A stretch of 64,000 bases of DNA from Novosphingobium mangrovisedimenti. Its GTDB lineage: Bacteria > Pseudomonadota > Alphaproteobacteria > Sphingomonadales > Sphingomonadaceae. Made by a program: the position numbers and the translations under genes. The notes beneath the pieces are model-generated. The model was not told the DNA's origin and ran no database searches. It was given only the letters and a program-made list of their open reading frames with translations. Positions within the stretch are counted from its first letter, which is position 1. Each line of letters begins with the position of its first letter. Shown here one piece after another: positions 16,325-26,202 of this stretch. The stretch covers positions 62,001 to 126,000 of the forward strand of contig NZ_JANZXA010000010.1 in the NCBI RefSeq assembly GCF_025153475.1, given 5' to 3'.

Positions 16325-17806
16325 TCAGGCCGGCTCAGCCTGGCCAACCGGCCATGCCAGCATCTTGATGTCAGTATATTCCTCAATGCCCTCGACACCC
16401 CATTCGCGGCCCATGCCGCTGGCCTTGAAGCCGCCGAAGGGAATGTCGCCGGCAATGCACATGCCGTTGTTGACGCTCATCGAGCCGGTCTTCACGCGGC
16501 GCGCGATGTTCATCGCACGGTCGTGGCTGCCCGATACGCCGCCCGAAAGACCATAGGAGCTTTCATTGGCGATGCGGATGGCATCCTCGTCGTCCTCATA
16601 GGGGATGACGACCAGGACCGGACCGAAGATCTCTTCCTGTGCAATACGCATGTCGTTGGTGACGTCGACGAAGCAGGTCGGCTCGACGAAGAAGCCGTTG
16701 CCCTTGTCGGGACGGATGTTGCCGCCGACGAGCAGCGTCGCGCCCTCTTCCTGACCAAGGTCGATGTAGCTCTTCACGCGCTCCATCTGACGCCTGGAGA
16801 CGACCGGGCCCATGATGTGCGCCGGATTATCGATAACGCCCCAGTTGTCGCCCAACTGGCCGTAGGCGCCCTTGAGGATCGCCTTGGCTTCCTCGTACCG
16901 GCTCTTCGGGACGAGCAGGCGCGAATGCACCGCACAGCCCTGACCGGCGTGGAACACCAGCATCGACATCGCCACGTCCATCTGGAAGTTCGGCGCATCG
17001 TCGAGCACGATCTTGGCCGACTTTCCGCCCAGTTCGAGGAACACGCGCTTCAGCGAAGCGGCGCCCTGCTCCATGATGCGCTTGCCGACGCCGGTCGAGC
17101 CGGTGAACGAGATCAGATCGACGCGCGGATCGGTCACCAGCATTTCGCCGGCGAGCGCCGGATCGGCACCGAACACAACGTTGATGACGCCATCGGGGAA
17201 GCCGGCTTCCTTGGCCAGTTCACCGAAGATAGCGCCCATGCCCGGCGTGTCCGGAGCGGGCTTGAGGACGACGGTGCAGCCGGCGAGCAGCGCGGCGACG
17301 ACCTTGCCGATGTTGACGTAGAGCGGCACGTTCCACGGGGTGATCGCGCCGACGACGCCCACCGCTTCGCGCAGGCCGAGACGCTTGTGGATCATGCCGA
17401 ACGCAGGCTTTTCGCCGTAGTCCAGTTCCCATTCGACCTTCGGGAACACGGCCATGTAGTCGTCCCAGCCATCGAGGGCCATGTCGACCTGTGCACGGTT
17501 CACGGCGCCAAGCGCGGCGCCGGCTTCGTGCACGGCCAGCTGGCCCAGGCGAGCGCGGTTCTTTTCGAACAGCTCGCGGTACTTCTTCACCAGCGCCACG
17601 CGCTTTTCGACATTGGTCGACCAGTCGGTGGTGTCGAAGGCACGGCGCGCGGCCGCGATCGCGGCTTCCACGTCCTCGGCGGTTGCGTCGGCCGCCTTGC
17701 CTACGGGTTCGCCGGTCCAGGGGCTGATGACGTCGAATGTCGCGCCGCCGGTTGCATCGCGCAGCTTGCCGTCGATGTAGAGCTTGGCATCTGGAAGGGT
17801 GGTCAT
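16325..17806 (-). CDS. NAD(P)-dependent aldehyde dehydrogenase (493 aa)
   Basis: Full-length ALDH superfamily enzyme that oxidises an aldehyde to the acid. Residues visible: N159 in TPWNV, the cofactor-loop FTGSTGVGKRI (234-244), general base E258 in FLELGGK, and catalytic C291 in GQGCAVHS. The C-terminal phrase PFGGFKASGMGREWG is also typical. It starts at ATG 17806, 49 nt downstream of the SDR gene on the same strand, so the two are probably co-transcribed: an alcohol or hydroxy-acyl oxidation followed by aldehyde oxidation. The substrate is not evident. Confidence 0.93.
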   Translation of the reverse strand: MTTLPDAKLYIDGKLRDATGGATFDVISPWTGEPVGKAADATAEDVEAAIAAARRAFDTTDWSTNVEKRVALVKKYRELFEKNRARLGQLAVHEAGAALGAVNRAQVDMALDGWDDYMAVFPKVEWELDYGEKPAFGMIHKRLGLREAVGVVGAITPWNVPLYVNIGKVVAALLAGCTVVLKPAPDTPGMGAIFGELAKEAGFPDGVINVVFGADPALAGEMLVTDPRVDLISFTGSTGVGKRIMEQGAASLKRVFLELGGKSAKIVLDDAPNFQMDVAMSMLVFHAGQGCAVHSRLLVPKSRYEEAKAILKGAYGQLGDNWGVIDNPAHIMGPVVSRRQMERVKSYIDLGQEEGATLLVGGNIRPDKGNGFFVEPTCFVDVTNDMRIAQEEIFGPVLVVIPYEDDEDAIRIANESSYGLSGGVSGSHDRAMNIARRVKTGSMSVNNGMCIAGDIPFGGFKASGMGREWGVEGIEEYTDIKMLAWPVGQAEPA

Positions 17807-17855
17807 GGATTGATCCTTGGCAAGTGTCGAAATCAGGTCGGAAAACGAATGGAAA

Positions 17856-18593
17856 TCAGGGTTTGCGGGCCCCGATGGTGACGTGCGAGAGCTTCACGTC
17901 GGGCGGCAGGTCCAGCACGGCGCGGAACACGCCCGTCACCGACGCGGAGTGCGAGACCGGACGGGTGCGCAGGTCGAGGCCGTTCTTGGCGCATCCCATG
18001 TGGAAACGCATCGCGGCGTCGCGATCCCAGTTCGGGGCTTCCTTGCCCTCGTCGAACATCGGCCCGGCGCGAACCACGGTCACGCGGATGCCCGATTCCT
18101 CGAGTTCGGCTTCCAGCGCCGAACTGAACATCTCGAGCCCGGCCTTCGACGTCTGGTAGAGCGAGAGCATCACGAAAGGCACCGCGATCGACTCGCTGCC
18201 CACGTTGATGATCTGCGCGCCGGCTTCCATCATCGGGATGGCCGCGCGGCAGCAGTAGATCGGACCATTGAGGTTGGTGGCAATGATGCTGTCGATCTGC
18301 TTGTCGGTCGCTTCGGCGACAGTGAACGGCTCGTAGATCGCGGCATTGTTGATCAGCACGTCGATCCTGGGGTGAACCTCGGCGATCTTGGCAAAGGCCG
18401 TGCGCACGGAATCGGCATTGGCGACATCGCATTCCACCGCCATCGCAGGCGCGCCGAGTTCGTCGGCGAGCGACTGAACCTTCGAAAAGGTGCGCCCAAG
18501 CAGGATCACGGTTTCCCCTTCGCCTGCAAAGCGCTGCGCCAGAGCCTTGCCCATGCCCGCGCCGGCACCGGTAATGACGATCGTCTTGCCCAC
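17856..18593 (-). CDS. Short-chain dehydrogenase/reductase (SDR)
   Basis: Classical SDR of about 245 aa. The N-terminal nucleotide loop is TGAGAGMG (8-15), INNAA follows in the middle, the catalytic serine is in NVGSES, and YQTSK supplies Tyr146 and Lys150. A TTG at 18605 is possible, but it would place the GGAGGA ribosome-binding site inside the gene. The GTG at 18593 lies just after that site and gives the usual SDR start (GKTIVITGA), so I prefer it. It precedes the aldehyde dehydrogenase and would oxidise an alcohol or hydroxyacyl intermediate, or reduce a ketone. Confidence 0.88.
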   Translation of the reverse strand: MGKTIVITGAGAGMGKALAQRFAGEGETVILLGRTFSKVQSLADELGAPAMAVECDVANADSVRTAFAKIAEVHPRIDVLINNAAIYEPFTVAEATDKQIDSIIATNLNGPIYCCRAAIPMMEAGAQIINVGSESIAVPFVMLSLYQTSKAGLEMFSSALEAELEESGIRVTVVRAGPMFDEGKEAPNWDRDAAMRFHMGCAKNGLDLRTRPVSHSASVTGVFRAVLDLPPDVKLSHVTIGARKP

Positions 18594-18751
18594 AGTTCCT
18601 CCCAATCCAAAACTACTTCACGCGGCAGCTGAAGAGACATGGCTGCCGGGTAGTTTGATTTCCAGCAACATAGCTTCTCGGCAAGAACCTGCCTATCGCG
18701 CTCGCGATAGTTGGCCAGCGAGCCCCCCAGGGCGCGCGGGAGCGATACCGC

Positions 18752-19198
18752 TCAGTCGTCCCAGCTGTTCGCTCCGGCAGGCCGGCCGGTGAGGTTTTCC
18801 AGCATCTTTTCAAGCGTGCCCAGAAGAGCCGCCGTTTCCGCCTCGGAAATGCCGCTGAGCGTCTGGTCGGAGGTTTCCCGCGCCAATGGCTGCAGGCGAT
18901 CCATGATCTCGCGCCCACGCCCGGTGAGATAGAGCCGCCAGGCCCGCCGGTCGGCCGGGTCGTCGCGGCGCTCGACCAGCCCCGCATCCTGCATACGGTC
19001 GATCATCCGTCCTGCGGTGATCGGTTCGACCTCGAGAATTTCGGCAAGGCCACCCTGCTTGATGCCTTCGTGACGCAGCAGCACGCTGAGCACCTGCCAT
19101 TGTGGTCTCGTCACGCCGATTTCACGGGCACGTTCGTCGAAGGCACGCCGCATGAGGCGCGCCACTTGTGCGAGTACCGTACCGACCCTGCGTTCCAT
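18752..19198 (-). CDS. MarR-family transcriptional regulator
   Basis: A 148-aa protein with the MarR winged helix: TRPQWQVLSVLLRHEGIKQ, then LAEILEVEPITAGRMIDRMQ (recognition helix) and the wing RRDDPADRRAWRLYLT. The C-terminal helices complete the dimerisation domain. It starts at ATG 19198. It is upstream of the SDR and aldehyde dehydrogenase genes on the same strand, with a 158-nt gap that could hold a separate promoter. MarR proteins usually repress neighbouring catabolic or efflux genes and respond to small aromatic or acyl ligands. Confidence 0.88.
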   Translation of the reverse strand: MERRVGTVLAQVARLMRRAFDERAREIGVTRPQWQVLSVLLRHEGIKQGGLAEILEVEPITAGRMIDRMQDAGLVERRDDPADRRAWRLYLTGRGREIMDRLQPLARETSDQTLSGISEAETAALLGTLEKMLENLTGRPAGANSWDD

Positions 19199-19283
19199 CC
19201 GGCCAGAATTAGTAGGCTTGCTTAGTATTGACCAGACAAATCTTGCAGGGAACGCAAGTGCCTTGAATCAAGAGCGTTTCAGC

Positions 19284-19706
19284 TCACGCGGGCTTACCGT
19301 CCATTTCCACGATCAGGCGTGTGAGCGTCTGGCGCGCGATCTTCCAGCCATCGGCTGTGCGCACGCAGGTCTCGTGATAGTGGCCATAACCGGTCAGAGC
19401 GAACGTGTCCTTTATCACCCGATCCTGCATGGCCCAGACCACTTCGGCGGTGTCGCCTTCGACAGTGATCTGGGGGGAGTGGATCTGGTGCGCGGTCTTT
19501 GCGTCGGCCAGGGACCTGCTTACCATGCCGGTGAAGCGGTCGCGCCCTTCCTCCAGCGTGCCGCCACTCGGCCGGGTATCGACCACGCAGTCCTCGGTGA
19601 AGAGCTGCTTCCAGTTATCCCAGTCCTTGGTGTCGAGCAGGCGGCAATACGCCGCCTTGAGATTGCAGATCGCCAGCCAGTCCTCGAACGCGGGTGTTCC
19701 CGTCAT
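19284..19706 (-). CDS. SnoaL/NTF2-like protein (140 aa)
   Basis: A small cone-shaped-barrel protein by pattern: FEDWLAICNLKAAYCRLLDTKDWDNWKQLF, the HQIHSPQITVEGDTAEVVW strands, and GHYHETCVRTADGWKIA, which is characteristic of SnoaL_4-type NTF2-like domains. Members are isomerases, dehydratases or binding proteins in steroid, polyketide and aromatic pathways. It begins 32 nt after the end of the acyl-CoA synthetase on the same strand and appears to be the last gene of an operon with it and the acuI-like gene. No catalytic assignment can be made. Confidence 0.8.
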   Translation of the reverse strand: MTGTPAFEDWLAICNLKAAYCRLLDTKDWDNWKQLFTEDCVVDTRPSGGTLEEGRDRFTGMVSRSLADAKTAHQIHSPQITVEGDTAEVVWAMQDRVIKDTFALTGYGHYHETCVRTADGWKIARQTLTRLIVEMDGKPA

Positions 19707-19738
19707 CGTCTTTCCCTCTCCCCTTCCCGGTTCGGCTT

Positions 19739-21451
19739 TCAGCCGGCCTGGGCGTCCATTTCCTTCAGCCTCTCGGCGGCCAGCTTGCGCAGGTCCGCAG
19801 TCTTGATCTTCGAGCTGCCGGTCGTCTTGAGATCGCTTTCCTCGACGAAGAGCACACGGCGCGGAAGCTTGTAGCTGGCCAGCTTTTCCTTGGCGTAATT
19901 ACGGATCGTCGCCTCGTCGAGGCTGGCGCCCTCGTGCGGAACGATGCACGAGACAACCAGTTCGCCCAGCAGTTCGTCAGGCACGCCCACGGTCTGCGAG
20001 ATCTTCACGCCGGGGCATTCGCGGATCACCGCGTCGATCTCCAGCGGCGAAACGTTGGCGCCGCCGGTCTTGATGATGTCGTTGAGACGGCCTTCCCAGA
20101 AGAGCCGCCCACCGGCATCGACGTAGCCGCCGTCGCTCGTGCGCAGGAAGCCTTCGTCGTCCACCGATTCCGAAAGCGGAATGCCGATGTAGCCCATCAT
20201 CAGCGTCGGGCCCTTCACCGCGATCTCCCCGCGCTCGCCGACGGGCACGGTGGCGCCGGTGAGCGGCTCGACGATCTTGATGATCGATCCCGCCGTCGGC
20301 ACGCCGTTGCTGTTGCGATGCTCGTCTTCCGGCGTATTGGCCGGGTAGATGGTGATGAGCGTGAAGGTCTCGGTGTTGCCATAGGCCCACTCGGGCTGGC
20401 GCCAGGTCGAATGGACGGTCTCGTGGCGCGCCAGCGGGGTGTTCATGTCGACATACTTGAGGCTGGAAAGATCCACGTCCCCGTAGTTCGAGGCAGCTTC
20501 GAGCTGCGCCCACTGGTGCGGCCAGGCCACCGGCATCGTCGCCTTCTCGCGATCCATCAGCGTGAGCGCCTCTTCGGCGTCGAACCAGCGCTGCAGGATC
20601 AGCGCGCCGCCCGCCGCGAGCGTCGCGCCCAAGCCCTGGCAGAAGTTGCCCGACCAGAAGAAGCCGTTGGCGGACCAGGTGCGCGGTGCTTCCTCGAACC
20701 GGTACCACTGCGGCCAGCGCCATGCTTGCAGACAGGCACCGCGATTGGCGGAGAGGATCCCCTTGACCTTGCCGGTCGAGCCCGAGCTGAACAGCAGGAT
20801 GCCCGGATCGGCCGGCGCAACCTGCGCGGAACGCGCGTCGACGATCGCCGGGTCCACCGCTTCACCACGCGCCAGGAACGCCGCGGTGCCTTCGATGGCG
20901 CCCAGCCCTTCGTCGCTGTCGATGAAGGCGACATGCGTCAGGAACGGATAGCGCGTGGAGGCGAATTCGCCCGGCGCGCTGTTCGCCAGCGCCGGTTCGA
21001 GTTCGGCGAGGATGGTTCCGAAGTCCTTCTTGAGCACCTTGCGCTCGGCCAGAAGGACGGAAACGCCCGAGGCGGTCAGGACCTCGTCAAGCTCGGTCGG
21101 CGTGAAGAACGTGCTGATCGGCGTCGGGACCGCGCCCGCCAGCGCGGCGCCGAAGACGTTCGAGAGGAATTCGGGACGGTTCGTGGCGATCACGCCAACG
21201 CGGGTTCCCTTGCCGATGCCACAGGCGACCAGCGCACGGGCAACCGCCATGCACTTGCCCCACAGTTCGGAATAGGTCCAGCGGATCACTTCGCCGTCGA
21301 GGTGAAGGACGAGCGCCTCGTTGGGCCCATGCGCCTCGCAGACCTCGCGGATCAACCCTCCCAGCGTCAGCGCGCCGATGCCCGGTTCCTCGGCCAGCGG
21401 AATACCGCGCACCACCGACATGCCGTCCACCACTTCGACCTTCGCTGTCAT
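19739..21451 (-). CDS. Acyl-CoA synthetase / AMP-dependent ligase (570 aa)
   Basis: A full-length adenylate-forming enzyme. The phosphate loop is FSSGSTGKVKG (221-231); YGNTET, the hinge phrase RTSDGGYVDAGGRLFWEGR, KTGGANVSPLEID and the C-terminal TGSSKIK with the presumed catalytic lysine are all present. It differs clearly from the 500-aa ligase at 3.8 kb and is probably for another acid. Gene order on the minus strand is acuI-like oxidoreductase, this ligase, SnoaL-like protein. Together they suggest activation plus reduction of an unsaturated acyl-CoA. Confidence 0.92.
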   Translation of the reverse strand: MTAKVEVVDGMSVVRGIPLAEEPGIGALTLGGLIREVCEAHGPNEALVLHLDGEVIRWTYSELWGKCMAVARALVACGIGKGTRVGVIATNRPEFLSNVFGAALAGAVPTPISTFFTPTELDEVLTASGVSVLLAERKVLKKDFGTILAELEPALANSAPGEFASTRYPFLTHVAFIDSDEGLGAIEGTAAFLARGEAVDPAIVDARSAQVAPADPGILLFSSGSTGKVKGILSANRGACLQAWRWPQWYRFEEAPRTWSANGFFWSGNFCQGLGATLAAGGALILQRWFDAEEALTLMDREKATMPVAWPHQWAQLEAASNYGDVDLSSLKYVDMNTPLARHETVHSTWRQPEWAYGNTETFTLITIYPANTPEDEHRNSNGVPTAGSIIKIVEPLTGATVPVGERGEIAVKGPTLMMGYIGIPLSESVDDEGFLRTSDGGYVDAGGRLFWEGRLNDIIKTGGANVSPLEIDAVIRECPGVKISQTVGVPDELLGELVVSCIVPHEGASLDEATIRNYAKEKLASYKLPRRVLFVEESDLKTTGSSKIKTADLRKLAAERLKEMDAQAG

Positions 21452-21536
21452 CTGTCCTGTCCCGTTCCGGATTATCTTGAGCAGACACGCCCGGCGCCGC
21501 CGAAAGCGGCTGCCGGGCGCATGCCGGTTTGCCCGA

Positions 21537-22520
21537 TCAGGCGTTCACGTCGACGATGTAGCGGCCCTTGACCTCGCCCGACATGAACTTCTTGGCCGCC
21601 TCGATGGCATCGCCGAGACCAATGGTCTGGCCGATGGTGTCGAGAACCGCCGGATCGAGATCCTTGGCGAGACGGTCCCAGGCCTTGAGGCGCTTGGCCT
21701 TGGGGGCCATGACCGAGTCGATCCCGAGCAGCGAGACGCCGCGCAGGATGAACGGCATCACGGTGGCGGGCAGGTCCATGCCCTGGGCCAGACCGCAAGC
21801 CGCGACGGCGCCGCCGTACCTGGTCTGGGCGCAGGCATTGGCGAGCGTGAAGCTGCCGGCAGTATCCACCACACCGGCCCAGCGCTCCTTCTGGAGCGGC
21901 TTGCCCTTTTCCGACATCTCCGAGCGGTCGATGATGGTCTCGGCGCCCAGCGACTTGAGGTAGTCGGCTTCCGAAGCCTTGCCGGTCAGCGCGGCGACCG
22001 AGAAGCCCAGCTTCTTGAGCAGCGCAATCGCGACCGAACCGACGCCGCCGGTCGCGCCGGTGACGAGAATTTCGCCCTGATCAGGGGTAACGCCGGCATC
22101 GATCAGCGCATCGACGCAGAGCGCGGCGGTGTAACCGGCAGTGCCGATCGCCATGGCCTGCGCGGGGGTGAAGGCGCTGGGCAGCGGAACCAGCCAGTCG
22201 CCCTTGAGCTTCGCCTTCTGCGCGAGGCCGCCCCAGTGGACTTCACCGACGCCCCAGCCGTTGAGCACGACAGTATCGCCGGCCTTCCAGTCGGCATTGG
22301 TGCTTTCGGTGACGGTGCCGACAAGGTCGATGCCCGGAACCATCGGGAACTTGCGCACGACCGGCGAGCTGCCGGTGATGGCGAGGCCGTCCTTGAAGTT
22401 GAGCGTCGAGAACGCGACGTCGATGGTGACATCGCCCTCGGGCAGCGCGCTCTCGTCGAGCTGTTGCAGGGTGACGGTCTGGCCGTCGTCAGTCTTGTCG
22501 ATCACGATAGCGGAAAACAT
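21537..22520 (-). CDS. acuI: Zinc-independent MDR oxidoreductase, acryloyl-CoA reductase (AcuI/YhdH) type
   Basis: A 327-aa medium-chain dehydrogenase/reductase. It has [16 protein letters not shown] near the N-terminus, PGIDLVGTV, the NADP-binding loop [12 protein letters not shown], and no catalytic zinc cysteines. This is the pattern of AcuI/YhdH, which reduce acryloyl-CoA to propionyl-CoA with NADPH. The start is ATG 22520, after GAGGAAGGGAG. A role in reducing a conjugated acyl-CoA fits the neighbours, but the exact substrate in this pathway may differ from acryloyl-CoA. Confidence 0.8.
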   Translation of the reverse strand: MFSAIVIDKTDDGQTVTLQQLDESALPEGDVTIDVAFSTLNFKDGLAITGSSPVVRKFPMVPGIDLVGTVTESTNADWKAGDTVVLNGWGVGEVHWGGLAQKAKLKGDWLVPLPSAFTPAQAMAIGTAGYTAALCVDALIDAGVTPDQGEILVTGATGGVGSVAIALLKKLGFSVAALTGKASEADYLKSLGAETIIDRSEMSEKGKPLQKERWAGVVDTAGSFTLANACAQTRYGGAVAACGLAQGMDLPATVMPFILRGVSLLGIDSVMAPKAKRLKAWDRLAKDLDPAVLDTIGQTIGLGDAIEAAKKFMSGEVKGRYIVDVNA

Positions 22521-22687
22521 GGAGCACTCCCTTCCTCTGGGCGACACCGCGCCCTTCGATCATGCGTGCGACGGACCGCCCTTTGCAGTGGCCCGGCTTC
22601 GAACTCTTGCCGCCTGCTGAAACGGGATCGAACCCGCCGCGTCAATGGCGTCGCAACGCAGCATCGCCGAGGCGAAGTGCTGGCAAC

Positions 22688-23365
22688 CTAGCCCCGGCGC
22701 GAGCGAGCCTCCGCCGCCTCCTCGCGCAAGCGCTTCGCAATATCGGGAAAGGCCTCGGCACGCATCGTCCCGTACATCGACAGGCGCAGGATCTCGTGGC
22801 TGAAACGCCGGGACAGTTCGCTGCGCTCTGCGGCATCCGCTGCATGGGCGCGGGCCAGGATCGGCCAGAAGAACACACCGGCGAGGTTGACGACCGACAG
22901 CACTTCGAAATCGATGCCGGACTCGGCAAGCCCGGTCGCCGCGAAACGCCCCAGCGACCCGCAATATTCACGCCAGAACGGGTCCTGGCTGGGATCGGGC
23001 GAGGCAAGCACCTGCTGCAGCCAGACCCGGCAGATCTCCGGATTTTCCATGGCGAAATCGCACAGGCGGTCGGTCAGCGCGGCAACGTCGACCTGCTCCA
23101 CCTGACGCTCGCCAATGGTCTCGGGATCGCCGAAGACGGCCCGGAAGAGCTTGTCCGAAACCCACTGGATCGTGGCCTCGATCAGCTTCTCTCGTGTTTC
23201 GAAATGCTGGTAGGCCGTGCCGCGATTGACCGCAGCGAGATGCGCGACGGCAGACAGGCTCACGCCCTCCACACCGTCCTTGGCCAGAAGATTGCTGGCC
23301 GCATCGAGGATGGTTTCCCGTGTCGCGGCGGGGTCCCTCACCCTGCGCCTTGGTTTCGCCTCCAT
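22688..23365 (-). CDS. TetR/AcrR-family transcriptional regulator
   Basis: A 225-aa TetR protein. Its HTH is near the N-terminus: DPAATRETILDAASNLLAKDG and VSLSAVAHLAAVNRGTAYQHF, followed by a helical ligand domain (QVEQVDVAALTDRLCDFA...). The ATG at 23365 has an AGAAGGGG ribosome-binding site and is preferred to an upstream in-frame start. It lies directly upstream of the acuI-like/ligase operon on the same strand, so control of that operon is likely. Its own upstream region has an imperfect 21-nt palindrome at 23412-23432. Confidence 0.87.
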   Translation of the reverse strand: MEAKPRRRVRDPAATRETILDAASNLLAKDGVEGVSLSAVAHLAAVNRGTAYQHFETREKLIEATIQWVSDKLFRAVFGDPETIGERQVEQVDVAALTDRLCDFAMENPEICRVWLQQVLASPDPSQDPFWREYCGSLGRFAATGLAESGIDFEVLSVVNLAGVFFWPILARAHAADAAERSELSRRFSHEILRLSMYGTMRAEAFPDIAKRLREEAAEARSRRG

Positions 23366-23411
23366 TGTATTGCCCCTTCTGCTATCAGGGGCAAACATAG
23401 CGACGAAATTA

Positions 23412-23432
23412 CTAATCGACAATGTTGACTAG
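23412..23432. promoter_or_regulatory. Imperfect palindrome, candidate TetR operator
   Basis: CTAATCGACA-A-TGTTGACTAG has 8 of 10 arm positions matched. It is centred about 57 nt upstream of the TetR start codon, a place consistent with autorepression. It abuts the eno terminator hairpin. Confidence 0.45.
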
Positions 23433-23461
23433 AGCCCGCATCCCCAGACGAATGCGGGCTC
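23432..23461 (-). terminator. Hairpin downstream of eno
   Basis: Perfect 10-bp arms GAGCCCGCAT / ATGCGGGCTC with a 10-nt loop, 32 nt beyond the eno stop codon. There is no long T-run, so termination may be partial and the TetR gene could receive read-through. Confidence 0.6.
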
Positions 23462-23492
23462 CAATCGAAATTCAGAAGATCAGATGCGCGCT

Positions 23493-24869
<1,377 letters not shown>

Positions 24870-24954
24870 TTATCGTTGTCTTGTGTTAATATGCCCGCGC
24901 ACCAATTATATAGCAGTCAGCCCGCGCCAAGGGTGAAAATGGAAGGAAACCACT

Positions 24955-25473
24955 ATGGTCGAACCCACTGCCACCACCACCGAAGACGGCACTGAAAACG
25001 CCAAGAATCACTTCACCAAGGCCATGGAAGAAGCCAAGGCCGGAGCGCAGGCTCTTGCAGGCGAGTATCGCGAGAAGCTCACCAAGACCAAGGACGATCT
25101 TAGCGACGAGGCCAAGTCGCGGTCCGGCGACGCCCGCGAGAAGGCCAGCGCCTTTGCCTCCGACGCCAAGGTGAAGGCGACCGAATACGCCAACGAAGGC
25201 AAGGCGCGCACCAGCAAGGCGATCGTTGGGCTGTCAAAGATGATCGACGACAATGCCGGCCTGATCGACGATAAGGTAGGAGCAAAGTACGGCGACTATG
25301 CCCGCACCGCATCGAAGTCGATGCAGGACGCGGCAACCAAGCTCGACGAGAAGTCGCTCGACGAACTGGGCGAAGACGCGAAGGAATTCGTCCGCAAGAG
25401 CCCCGGCCTTGCCGTGGGCATGGCGGTGGCCGCCGGGTTCCTGTTCGGCCGCATCTTCAAGAAGAGCAAGTAG
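24955..25473 (+). CDS. YqjD/ElaB-like (DUF883-type) membrane-anchored protein (172 aa)
   Basis: Residues 1-145 are highly charged, Ala/Lys/Glu/Asp-rich and predicted helical, like late-embryogenesis-abundant or ElaB-type proteins (for example KTKDDLSDEAKSRSGDAREKAS). The last 25 residues (SPGLAVGMAVAAGFLFGRIFKKSK) form one membrane anchor with a basic end, the signature of the ElaB/YqjD/DUF883 group, some of which bind ribosomes at the inner membrane in stationary phase. It has ATG 24955 after GGAAGG. It heads a four-gene cluster and is probably stress- or growth-phase-controlled, by analogy only. Confidence 0.8.
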   Translation: MVEPTATTTEDGTENAKNHFTKAMEEAKAGAQALAGEYREKLTKTKDDLSDEAKSRSGDAREKASAFASDAKVKATEYANEGKARTSKAIVGLSKMIDDNAGLIDDKVGAKYGDYARTASKSMQDAATKLDEKSLDELGEDAKEFVRKSPGLAVGMAVAAGFLFGRIFKKSK

Positions 25474-25501
25474 CATCGCGCAGGACCTGTCCACCAAGAC
25501 G

Positions 25502-25885
25502 ATGCAACAGTCCGAGAATGAACCCGCCCCCCTTGCCGAAGGGGCAGAGGGGCTTTCGCTTGCCGAAGACCTGCGCCAGCTCGCCGAGGAGGCGAAGGCC
25601 CTGGCGCAGGCCGAACTCGCGTTCCAGAAATCGCGCGCGGCCTATGCCGGATCGGAAACCAAGGCGATCGCCGGCCTGCTGGTGGTGGCGGCAGTCGTCG
25701 TGTTCTTTGCGGTCGTGGCGTTTGTCACCGGCACGGTCATCGCGCTGGGACCGGTGCTGGGCCTGTGGGGCGCCATGGCGGCTGTAACCTTCGGCCTGCT
25801 GCTGGCGGCAGGGATCTGCGCGCTCACCGCCCGCTCGAAGCTCAAGCGGATGATGGCGGTCATTTCCGACGAGAAGGACGCCTGA
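25502..25885 (+). CDS. Phage-holin-family (YqjE-like) membrane protein (127 aa)
   Basis: An acidic helical N-terminus (LAEDLRQLAEEAKALAQAELAFQKSRAA) is followed by two membrane helices (IAGLLVVAAVVVFFAVVAFVT and LGLWGAMAAVTFGLLLAAG), then a basic tail. This is the layout of the PF07332-type 'phage holin family' proteins, which are not phage genes and often sit beside YqjD homologues. Start ATG 25502. Its stop overlaps the next start (TGATG), so the genes are coupled. Confidence 0.8.
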   Translation: MQQSENEPAPLAEGAEGLSLAEDLRQLAEEAKALAQAELAFQKSRAAYAGSETKAIAGLLVVAAVVVFFAVVAFVTGTVIALGPVLGLWGAMAAVTFGLLLAAGICALTARSKLKRMMAVISDEKDA

Positions 25886-26202
25886 TGGGCAATCTGGCTT
25901 CCCGGGTCGAGGCCGACCGCGCGGCACGCGATGCCGCACGCGCCGCCTTCGACGAACACTACGGCGTCCTCAAGGCCGACATCGAGGAGCGCGGCATTGC
26001 CGGGCGCATCGTCGATGAAGCCATGGATCAGGCGAAAGACATGTTCGACGAGGCCGTGGCCGTGGCCGAAACACATCCCGGCGTCATCGGCGGAACCATC
26101 GCCGCGCTGGTGCTTTGGATGTTACGCAACCCAATCATCGCCTGGATCGAGAAAATGCTCGGACCGGTGGTGGAAAAGCTGGAGGAACAGGACCGTGACT
26201 GA
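25885..26202 (+). CDS. Small single-span membrane protein in the yqjD-like cluster (105 aa)
   Basis: Starts at ATG 25885, overlapping the previous stop by one base. The first 65 residues are amphipathic and helical (RVEADRAARDAARAAFDEHYGVLKADIEERG); one membrane segment follows (HPGVIGGTIAALVLWMLRNPIIAWI), then an acidic end. I do not recognise a family. Position and composition suggest a partner of the two preceding membrane proteins, perhaps playing the part of yqjK in enterobacteria. Confidence 0.75.
   Translation: MGNLASRVEADRAARDAARAAFDEHYGVLKADIEERGIAGRIVDEAMDQAKDMFDEAVAVAETHPGVIGGTIAALVLWMLRNPIIAWIEKMLGPVVEKLEEQDRD

Noticed and set aside
19209..19227. Direct repeat TTAGTA (19209-19214 and 19222-19227) before the MarR gene
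   Set aside because: Not an inverted repeat, too short, and such hexamers occur by chance in AT-richer gaps. Not convincing as an operator.
25502..25885. Possible prophage holin
   Set aside because: The PF07332-type label is misleading: it is coupled to non-phage membrane genes, and no lysin, terminase, integrase or tail gene is in the window.
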